Source: Methylococcaceae bacterium (GTDB lineage Bacteria > Pseudomonadota > Gammaproteobacteria > Methylococcales > Methylomonadaceae). From it: a DNA stretch of 64,000 nucleotides. Shown piece by piece: positions 57,322-64,000 of this stretch; position 1 is the stretch's first letter, and every line of letters begins with the position of its first letter. The DNA lies in assembly GCA_021647585.1 (NCBI GenBank), contig JAKIUK010000012.1, positions 1 to 64,000 on the forward strand. Reading direction: 5' to 3'. The position numbers and the translations under genes are program-made. Under the pieces are notes generated by a model. The model worked only from the letters and a program-made list of their open reading frames with translations, searched no databases and was not told the DNA's origin.

Positions 57322-57552
57322 TTATGCTCTACTTTCAGCAGAATTAGCTCGTTGCTGCATAAATCTTAAAACAACCATACTCGCATCTTCCATTTTTTCA
57401 AAGCATCTAATGTTTGTTTTTTATCACCATTTTTTATATATTCATAATATTTCCACTTTCTACATGAACTGAATAATGAGGATTTTCCAATTCGTTATAT
57501 CCTGATAAATTAGAAAACAAATCTTTTCCATCTTCTTGGTAGTACCATTTAT
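57322..57552 (-). pseudogene. Decayed gene remnant of unknown family
   Basis: Minus-strand DNA encodes protein-like text in three consecutive frames: WYYQEDGKDLFSNLSGYNEL..., then YYEYIKNGDKKQTLDALKK, then MEDASMVVLRFMQQRANSAESRA and a stop (57322-57324). Two small frameshifts link them. The 5' end is lost at a MITE end (57553). No family is recognised. The composition (aromatic and charged, not random AT-rich text) supports a former gene. Confidence 0.5.
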
Positions 57553-57570
57553 CCTAGAAAGATCAGTTGG
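57553..57570 (+). mobile_element. Solo MITE terminal repeat, copy C
   Basis: CCTAGAAAGATCAGTTGG is the exact 18-bp MITE terminus. Only about 24 bp remain before the rarA stop codon, and no partner end is present, so it is a truncated element. It cuts the decayed gene remnant on its left. Confidence 0.7.
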
Positions 57571-57593
57571 TTCATAGGTACATCTCAAAATTA

Positions 57594-58907
57594 TCAGGCT
57601 TTTTTATATTCATTATCATCTAACTGTTTCAGATGCCGTAACTTCTCTGAAATCTTGATTTCCAACCCCCTATTTACAGGATGATAATAATGTGTTCCTG
57701 CCAACTCATCAGGAAAATAGTTCTCTCCAGCAGCGTAGGCTTCAGGTTCATTATGCGCATAACGGTAATGTTTTTTATAATCCAGTGCCTTCATCAGCTT
57801 AGTCGGCGCATTTCTTAAATGAATAGGTACACTCAGACTACCACTTTGTTTTGCATCTCTCATGGCTGCGTTATATGCCATATAAACTGCATTACTTTTT
57901 GGTGCACAAGCTAGATATACAACGGCTTGTGCTAATGCCAATTCTCCTTCTGGACTACCTAAGCGCTCCTGTGCTTCCCAGGCATTAATAGTAATCTCTA
58001 ATGCTCTGGGATCTGCATTGCCTATATCTTCTGAAGCCATTCGAACAATTCTTCTGGCCAAATAAGATAAATCACACCCCCCATCCATCATCCTGCATAA
58101 CCAGTAAAGTGATGCATCGGGAGAACTTCCTCTTACTGATTTATGTAATGCCGAAATCTGGTTATAAAACTCTTCACCCTGATTATCAAAGCGTCGCACA
58201 CCTCCAGAAAGCACTTCCAGAGAGATTTCTTCGGTTATTTCCTTGCTATCATTGGCTGCTGCAAGTTCCACTGCAATTTCCAATAGATTCAGTAAGCGTC
58301 GGGCATCGCCGTCTGCAACAGTGGCAAATTTTTGCTTCAGTTTATCAGAAATATTGATTTTTAAAGATGCCAGGCCCTTCTCTTTATCAGATAAGGCCTT
58401 ATCCAGTACATCTGTTAAATCATCGACCGTTAATGAATTAAGCACATAAACTCTGGCCCTGGATAATAAAGCGTTATTTAAAGCAAATGAGGGGTTTTCT
58501 GTAGTGGCACCAATAAAATAGACGGTCCCATCTTCTACATGTGGTAAAAAAGCATCTTGCTGGGATTTATTGAAGCGGTGCACTTCATCTACAAAAAGAA
58601 TTGTGCGTCTGTTTTGCTCTAGCTGTATTTTCTTGGCATCTGCTACAGCAGCTCGTATTTCTTTTACTCCTGCCAAAACAGCAGAAATGGGTATAAACTC
58701 GGCATCTGAATGATGAGCGATCATTCTTGCCAGTGTTGTTTTACCCGTTCCAGGTGGTCCCCAGAATATCATGGAATGCAATCGTCCAGATAAAACCGCT
58801 TCAAACAGTGGCTTTCCCGGTTTTAAGATATGTTTTTGACCAATATAATCCTCTAATGTAACGGGCCGCATTCTATCTGCGAGTGGTTTGGTCATCTCAT
58901 CAAACAT
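57594..58907 (-). CDS. rarA: Replication-associated recombination protein A (MgsA/RarA AAA+ ATPase)
   Basis: 437 aa from ATG 58907; a TTG six bases upstream is also possible. Walker A GPPGTGKTT, Walker B ILFVDEVHRFNKSQQD, sensor IGATTENPSFALNNALLSR, and the C-terminal tetramerisation region SPDASLYWLCRMMDGGCDLSYLARRIVRMASEDIG. It acts at stalled forks with clamp loader and SSB. lolA ends 19 bp upstream of this start. Confidence 0.97.
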   Translation of the reverse strand: MFDEMTKPLADRMRPVTLEDYIGQKHILKPGKPLFEAVLSGRLHSMIFWGPPGTGKTTLARMIAHHSDAEFIPISAVLAGVKEIRAAVADAKKIQLEQNRRTILFVDEVHRFNKSQQDAFLPHVEDGTVYFIGATTENPSFALNNALLSRARVYVLNSLTVDDLTDVLDKALSDKEKGLASLKINISDKLKQKFATVADGDARRLLNLLEIAVELAAANDSKEITEEISLEVLSGGVRRFDNQGEEFYNQISALHKSVRGSSPDASLYWLCRMMDGGCDLSYLARRIVRMASEDIGNADPRALEITINAWEAQERLGSPEGELALAQAVVYLACAPKSNAVYMAYNAAMRDAKQSGSLSVPIHLRNAPTKLMKALDYKKHYRYAHNEPEAYAAGENYFPDELAGTHYYHPVNRGLEIKISEKLRHLKQLDDNEYKKA

Positions 58908-58926
58908 GCTCAATTTTCCAGGCTAA

Positions 58927-59556
58927 CTAATTTTCAAAAATATCTACACCCTCTGGTGCTTTAAATTCAAATAATGATTCGTCTAATTGCGGATTGAGTT
59001 TTACATCAGAAAAATAAATTCGTGTTAACTGACCAAAATTATCACTGAGTTCCATACCACCCAGCACATCACCATCAAGACCTATCAGGATGTATTTAAA
59101 ACCACTCTCTTCATTTTTAGGTGATAATTTAATCCACTGTAAATCTGCCTCAACACCTTGTTGCTGAAGAGTAAAGTTCTCTTCTAAGGCAATATCGCCG
59201 CTTAATAATAATGCCGGTGTCGAACCTAATGAATCATCCAGTTTTTTCACAGTGACCTGTTCCAAATCCACATCATAGAACCAGACAGTACCAGCATTGG
59301 ATACAATTTCCTGAACAAAAGGCTTATTGTAATTCCAACGAAACTTACCCGGTCTACTTAAATAAAACATACCCTGACTCGTTTGCGTTGGATATCCATT
59401 TTCATCCAGCGTGACTTGTTTAAATATGGCAGTTATAGAACTTGTTTTCGCTAAAAATGATTTTAACTGGTTAATGGGAGACTGTTCTGCAAATGCTACA
59501 TTGAATACCATCAAAAAAATTAAAAAAGAAAAGTTTACCGCTATTTGTTTATACAT
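58927..59556 (-). CDS. lolA: Outer membrane lipoprotein carrier protein LolA
   Basis: 209 aa with a signal peptide (MYKQIAVNFSFLIFLMVFNVAFA). Periplasmic chaperone that moves lipoproteins from LolCDE to LolB. FLAKTSSITAIFKQVTLDENGYPTQTSQGMFYLSRPGKFRWNYNKPF is diagnostic, as is the later FGQLTRIYFSDVKLNPQLDESLFEFKAPEGVDIF. It is one base from the end of mrcB upstream and close to rarA downstream, so these three form an operon. Confidence 0.96.
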   Translation of the reverse strand: MYKQIAVNFSFLIFLMVFNVAFAEQSPINQLKSFLAKTSSITAIFKQVTLDENGYPTQTSQGMFYLSRPGKFRWNYNKPFVQEIVSNAGTVWFYDVDLEQVTVKKLDDSLGSTPALLLSGDIALEENFTLQQQGVEADLQWIKLSPKNEESGFKYILIGLDGDVLGGMELSDNFGQLTRIYFSDVKLNPQLDESLFEFKAPEGVDIFEN

Positions 59557-59557
59557 A

Positions 59558-61894
59558 TTATTGAAAATTATCTTTTATAAAATTATTAAACCAGGTTTTT
59601 GCACGATTCACCTTTTGGGAAACACATAAAGATTCTTCATCCGGCGCTGAACCTATAACATACGGAAATCGCTCAGCACCATCACATGCTTCATTTGCAA
59701 GTAATCCATTTGCCGGATCTATCCAAATCATTTCTATATTATCTGGCGGTATTAGATCAACCGGCTGAGTTGAAATTTTTCGCATTAACGCAATCCAGAG
59801 TTGTAATGCCCCACTTGCTCCTGTTAACCCTGAAGGCTTGTTATCGTCTCGCCCCATCCAGATAACAGACAAATAATCACCACTAAAACCTGCAAACCAA
59901 CTGTCTCTCAATTTATTGCTAGTACCTGTTTTACCCACCAAACCAAACTCTTTAGGCATATATAAATAAGCCGAACGCCCCGTTCCTTCATTCATAACTT
60001 CTTGTAATATTCTATTTGTAATATAAGTTGCCGCTGGATCTACTGTTTGCCTCACCGTGTAAGGATAACTCTGTAACCTTTCTCCATCCGCTGCAATAAC
60101 TGCCCGAATAGACCTTAAAGGGGTTGCAAAACCATCCCCTGCCAGTGTCTGATACATTTGTGTCACTTCTAAAGGAGTCAGAGGTGATGCTCCCAATAGT
60201 AGGGAGGGATACAAATTAACGGGTCTACTCACCCCCAGGTTTCTTAAGGTTTTCGCTATCCGAGCAATGCCTACATCCATCCCTATGTGTACAGTTGCCA
60301 AATTATAGGAATGCGCCAAAGCCGTATGAAACTCTACATCACCATGCTCTTTATTATCATAGTTCTTCGGTTTCCAGGTCTGTCCTTTTCTACCTTTGAC
60401 TTCAATTGCAGTGTCACTGACATTTGTAGTGATAGTGTATCTATCAGGATATTCAAGTGCCGTTAAATAAACCACGGGCTTAATTAATGAACCTATTGGT
60501 CTCACTGCATCAAGCGCCCTATTAAAACCGACGCCTCGAGGATCTCGACCGCCAGCCAAGGCAACGATTTCTCCGCTTTCCCTGCGGGTAACAATCGCTG
60601 CAGTTTCTAAATCGTTAGTTCTAGTCCTTTTTTCTAAAACTTTTAACTTTTGAGAAATTTTGTTTTCAAGTATATTTTGCACTCGGGTATCAAGGGTAGT
60701 AAAAACTCTCAATCCCTCTGAGGTTAAATCATCTTCTCTGTATTCCTGTCTTAATTGTCTTTTGACCAATCCCAAAAAACCAGGATAACGATTAACAGAG
60801 CGATGTGTGCGTGAAATAATTCTAAGCTTTTGTTTTTTTGCTTCCTGCATTTGTTTTTTGGTGATATATCCTTGCTGGTGCATTTCCGTCAACACCAGGT
60901 TCCGACGTTTCACGGAACGGTCTACATGTCTTCTGGGGTCATAATAAGATGGCCCGCGAACCAAAGCAACCAGAGCAGCAATATCCTGTAAAGGTAAATT
61001 TAGTAATGGTCGGCCAAAATAAAATTCACTTGCCAGACCAAAGCCGTGAACAGAGCTAGCTCCATCCTGGCCCAGATAGATTTCATTTAAGTATGCTTCC
61101 AGAATCTCATCTTTTTGATACCGAAACTCTAAAATTAAGGCCATAAATGCTTCGTTCACTTTACGCCATAGACTTCTTTCAGCCGTAAGATAGAAATTCT
61201 TCACCAACTGCTGAGTGATAGTACTCCCTCCCTGAACAACTGAACCTGCACGAAAATTCACCCATAGCGCTCTGGCTATTGCTTTGAATGACACGCCAAA
61301 ATGATGGTAAAAATCTCTATCTTCCGTTGCCATTAAACCCTGGATCAAGGCGTCTGGTGTTTTTTCCAGTTTTATTAGCACACGATCTTCTTTTCTGGTG
61401 GGATAAAAGCTACCAATTTGTTCAGGATCCATCCTTACAATAGGCATTTCTTTTGCTGATGTTAAATTAATGATTTTTGTTATAGCAACATCGGAAAAGT
61501 TTATTCTCAACTGATGACTTTCCTGCCGTTTATCCCAGAAAATAAAACCTCTGGTTTTCACATTAATTTGTTGACCTTTTTTGTTATAAGTGCCTTCTGA
61601 TGAAAGGTGATAATCTCTTCGATAATGTAGTTGCAACAATAAATCTTCAAATTTTTCTGCCGTTAATCGATACCCCCTATAAATTTCAACCGGACTGGCA
61701 TAAACTCTTGCTGGAATTGACCACCGTTTACCTTCAAACTGTTTCCGAACTATATAGTCCAGATAGCCTATATACGAAACAAACACAAAGCCAAATATAA
61801 TCAGAACAGATAAAAACCATTTTTTAAACCAGTGCATAGATCGTTTTATGGCTTTTTTCTTTCTAACTGGACTTTTTCTGGTTTTTTTGGGCAT
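59558..61894 (-). CDS. mrcB: Penicillin-binding protein 1B (bifunctional glycosyltransferase/transpeptidase)
   Basis: 778 aa, class A PBP. A basic cytoplasmic N-terminus is followed by one membrane helix (about 26-46) and a UB2H-like domain (VYASPVEIYRGYRLTAEKFEDLLLQLHYRR). The GT51 domain has TEDRDFYHHFG with catalytic Glu191 and GGSTITQQLVKNFYLT. The transpeptidase has the SxxK nucleophile in IGSLIKPV, the SYN motif in AHSYNLATVHIG, and KTGT in LVGKTGTSNKLRDSWFAG. It polymerises and cross-links peptidoglycan. It occupies the position upstream of lolA where ftsK is found in Escherichia coli. Confidence 0.95.
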   Translation of the reverse strand: MPKKTRKSPVRKKKAIKRSMHWFKKWFLSVLIIFGFVFVSYIGYLDYIVRKQFEGKRWSIPARVYASPVEIYRGYRLTAEKFEDLLLQLHYRRDYHLSSEGTYNKKGQQINVKTRGFIFWDKRQESHQLRINFSDVAITKIINLTSAKEMPIVRMDPEQIGSFYPTRKEDRVLIKLEKTPDALIQGLMATEDRDFYHHFGVSFKAIARALWVNFRAGSVVQGGSTITQQLVKNFYLTAERSLWRKVNEAFMALILEFRYQKDEILEAYLNEIYLGQDGASSVHGFGLASEFYFGRPLLNLPLQDIAALVALVRGPSYYDPRRHVDRSVKRRNLVLTEMHQQGYITKKQMQEAKKQKLRIISRTHRSVNRYPGFLGLVKRQLRQEYREDDLTSEGLRVFTTLDTRVQNILENKISQKLKVLEKRTRTNDLETAAIVTRRESGEIVALAGGRDPRGVGFNRALDAVRPIGSLIKPVVYLTALEYPDRYTITTNVSDTAIEVKGRKGQTWKPKNYDNKEHGDVEFHTALAHSYNLATVHIGMDVGIARIAKTLRNLGVSRPVNLYPSLLLGASPLTPLEVTQMYQTLAGDGFATPLRSIRAVIAADGERLQSYPYTVRQTVDPAATYITNRILQEVMNEGTGRSAYLYMPKEFGLVGKTGTSNKLRDSWFAGFSGDYLSVIWMGRDDNKPSGLTGASGALQLWIALMRKISTQPVDLIPPDNIEMIWIDPANGLLANEACDGAERFPYVIGSAPDEESLCVSQKVNRAKTWFNNFIKDNFQ

Positions 61895-62023
61895 TTGCTG
61901 ATGCGAGATTAACGAATTAAAAATTAAACCGTTAGTAAACGGGTAAATCAGAATGATTTTACCACTTTTTCGCTTTGATCACTTTTATCTGTACACCAAA
62001 ATTTTACCCTATAGTTAAAAGCA

Positions 62024-63871
62024 TCAATTCTTAACTTCTCTCGAGGGCGTTTTGTGAGGCCCATTCATCAATTTAACCAATGAAATTGTGTTATTCGATA
62101 ACAATGTCAATTCGGGCTTTCCAAAAATATATCCTTGCGCCATATTTATACCCATTTCTCTGAGTTTACTTATAGCTTCAGGGGTTTCAACAAACTCTGC
62201 AATTGTCTTTTTACCCAACTTTGTGGCAATTTCAGCCATCGATTTTACCAGCACTTGATCCGTCTCATCATTAATCAAATTTCGAATAAACTGGCCATCG
62301 ATTTTCACATAATCCACAGGAAAGGTTTTCAGATAATTAAAAGAACAAAAGCCAGCACCAAAATCATCTAAAGCAAATTTACAACCTAAGGCACGAATTT
62401 TAGTAATCATATTTCGAGTTTGTTCAAAATTATCAACAGCAGCAGTTTCCGTAATCTCAAATGTAATTCGATTAGCATCAACCCAGCTAAGTTCTAATTT
62501 TTCCTTTATGGTAGGTAATAAAGATTCATCTTGAAAAGCCACACTAGAAAGATTAACCGCTAATGATATATTTGACATATTTGTAGGAAGAGCGGCAAGA
62601 AAATTAATCGATTGATCTATCACCCAAAGATCAATTTTATGAATCAACCCCATACGTTCGGCAACAGGAATGAAGTCTGCAGGACTAACAACTTCATTTT
62701 CTAATCCTTTCATCCTGATTAATACTTCATAATGAGAAATATTTCCATCCGTCAGGTCAACAACTGGCTGAAAAACCAGAAAAAACTTGTTTTCTAATAG
62801 CGCTTTTCTAATTAATGGTACCCAGAAGACATCTCTATTTCTTTCTTGTACTTTAATATCTTTTTCATTGTATTCCCAAACCAGATTACGTCCTTTCTCT
62901 TTAGCCATGTTACAGGCTTGACGTGCACGGGTGATTAACTCACTCGGGTGATAAACTGCTTTTTTTGTATTAAGTGCTGATATACCCACCGAGAGTGAGA
63001 TGCTGTAGCATACATCCCCGATAAAAAACCTAGATTCATATACTGCTTTTCTGATTTTCTCAGCAAACTGTTTAACATCTTTGCTGGTTTTGTTTTCTAG
63101 AAACAGACAAAATTCATCCGAACCGATACGGGCAAATAAATTTTCTTTGTCTGCCAGTTTCCGAATGATTGAAACCACATCAACCAACAGCCTATCACCA
63201 ATATCAAAGCCTTCAAGCTCATTAATTAAGCTAAATCGATCAATATCTATGAATAATAAAGCTCCATTTTGATGTAGCATGTTACTTCGTTTAAGAATCA
63301 AACGTAATTGGCGTTCAAAATTTTGCCGGTTTAACAGACTTGTCAGTTCATCATGTACAACTAAATATTTCAATTTAGCATCTACAATTTTCCTTTCAGC
63401 CAACTCATTAATTAGCCTCTCTTCCTGCTTATGCAGGAGAAAACGCTCATGTCTCATTATCAACTGAAAAGAAATAACAAGCAGTAACTCTGAAAAGTTC
63501 ACTGGCTGGCTCATGAAATGAATCAAATTGTTTACATGATAATTATCATTTTGCGCATGAATTAAACCATTTTTATTACTCGAATTAAAAACAATAAACG
63601 GAATATCGTAACCGTCCTCATTTTTTGATAATGTCAGACACATCTCGTTGACTTGGCATTGAGGTAATTCTTCATTCACAATGATCAAACCAATTTGTTC
63701 GGGCTCATTGTAAAGAGGTCTCAAAATCTCATAGATTTTGCAGCCGTCTTCAGCAATTCTAATATTGACCAGCCCATGCTCACTCAGGTACAAACTGATT
63801 TCTGCTGCTATCCGTTTATCATGTTCCCCAATAATTATAATTTTTTCTTTTACATCTTCACCAATAATCAT
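62024..63871 (-). CDS. Response-regulator-like protein with degenerate GGDEF and EAL domains
   Basis: 615 aa from ATG 63871; the frame reaches a TTG at 63883. Residues about 10-150 resemble a receiver domain, but the phospho-acceptor strand reads LIIVNEELP with no Asp at the usual end position. The GGDEF site is GSDEF (FARIGSDEFCLFL) and the EAL site is EVL (HYEVLIRM); DDFGAGFCSFNYLK is close to normal. GSDEF often loses cyclase activity, while EVL is active in some phosphodiesterases, so it may be a PDE or a c-di-GMP/GTP-sensing effector. Separate transcription from mrcB. Confidence 0.88.
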   Translation of the reverse strand: MIIGEDVKEKIIIIGEHDKRIAAEISLYLSEHGLVNIRIAEDGCKIYEILRPLYNEPEQIGLIIVNEELPQCQVNEMCLTLSKNEDGYDIPFIVFNSSNKNGLIHAQNDNYHVNNLIHFMSQPVNFSELLLVISFQLIMRHERFLLHKQEERLINELAERKIVDAKLKYLVVHDELTSLLNRQNFERQLRLILKRSNMLHQNGALLFIDIDRFSLINELEGFDIGDRLLVDVVSIIRKLADKENLFARIGSDEFCLFLENKTSKDVKQFAEKIRKAVYESRFFIGDVCYSISLSVGISALNTKKAVYHPSELITRARQACNMAKEKGRNLVWEYNEKDIKVQERNRDVFWVPLIRKALLENKFFLVFQPVVDLTDGNISHYEVLIRMKGLENEVVSPADFIPVAERMGLIHKIDLWVIDQSINFLAALPTNMSNISLAVNLSSVAFQDESLLPTIKEKLELSWVDANRITFEITETAAVDNFEQTRNMITKIRALGCKFALDDFGAGFCSFNYLKTFPVDYVKIDGQFIRNLINDETDQVLVKSMAEIATKLGKKTIAEFVETPEAISKLREMGINMAQGYIFGKPELTLLSNNTISLVKLMNGPHKTPSREVKN

Positions 63872-64000
63872 ATAGCCAACCAAGCTTACATTACATTGTT
63901 TTATTCAAAAAAACATTTTGACGAAAAGAACAGCCTTGTAGTTACATATAATAACGTCTACAGTTAAACACATCAGTAATATTCTAGAATTGCCATATAA
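63872..64000. other. Window end, no gene recognised
   Basis: About 130 AT-rich bases upstream of the third GGDEF/EAL gene; its promoter should be here. A plus-strand frame (63695-63967) is antisense to the gene and not supported. Confidence 0.4.

Noticed and set aside
1..64000. CRISPR arrays, tRNA and rRNA genes
   Set aside because: No regularly spaced direct repeats and no tRNA- or rRNA-like segments were seen in reading both strands; the repeats present are palindromic and dispersed.

Overview
The window is AT-rich DNA from a gammaproteobacterium. The evidence is the conserved minus-strand housekeeping run accA-tilS-pyrG-kdsA-eno-ftsB-ispD-ispF-truD, preceded by mrcB-lolA-rarA, together with RND efflux, NorCB and Kdo synthesis genes. 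Genus cannot be fixed from the sequence. A free-living, respiratory, carbon-storing lineage (for example a methane- or sulfur-oxidising group) fits the content, but that is inference.

Layout. 1-158: 5' end of an IS481-like transposase cut by the window edge. 586-7396: an RND efflux operon whose TolC-like protein carries an extra N-terminal periplasmic-binding domain. 7531-11676: a STAS protein, an RsbW-like ATPase and a short-form NAD-glutamate dehydrogenase in one operon. 11798-12691: a TIGR01777 epimerase. 13156-15588: nitric oxide reductase (norC, norB and a small membrane protein). 16038-21297: a FapA/DUF342 protein and a large PAS-GAF-GGDEF-EAL sensor. 21877-24149: a Crp-family regulator, a DUF2892 membrane protein and a periplasmic beta-propeller. 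24412-25492: an exported protein gene flanked by two attC-like imperfect palindromes. 26091-26948: a voltage-gated-type K+ channel ending in a zinc ribbon. 27222-30840: 5-oxoprolinase broken by one frameshift. 31982-39892: a glycogen/alpha-glucan region. 40568-43339: a second GGDEF-EAL sensor. 43985-47488: a probable PPi-dependent PEP carboxykinase. 47833-61894: housekeeping genes. 62024-63871: a third, degenerate GGDEF/EAL protein.

The most unusual locus is the alpha-glucan region. GlgX faces a DUF4912-GH57 pair, followed by an endonuclease/exonuclease/phosphatase-fold enzyme with two N-terminal CBM21-like starch-binding modules, and then a two-HKD phospholipase-D-superfamily enzyme starting one base after it. 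Starch-binding modules on a phosphoesterase beside branching and debranching enzymes suggest an undescribed system that acts on phosphoesters or nucleic acid at glycogen granules. This can be compared with eukaryotic laforin and SEX4, but it uses unrelated catalytic folds.

Intergenic DNA is rich in repeats. There are four copies of a roughly 140-160 bp palindromic element. A MITE with 18-bp terminal repeats is present as two complete copies, each flanked by a 5-bp target duplication, plus one solo end; one complete copy is nested inside a palindromic element. A third family carries inverted GTCATTTCGACC arms. A decayed gene remnant abuts the solo MITE end. No tRNA, rRNA or CRISPR array was seen.
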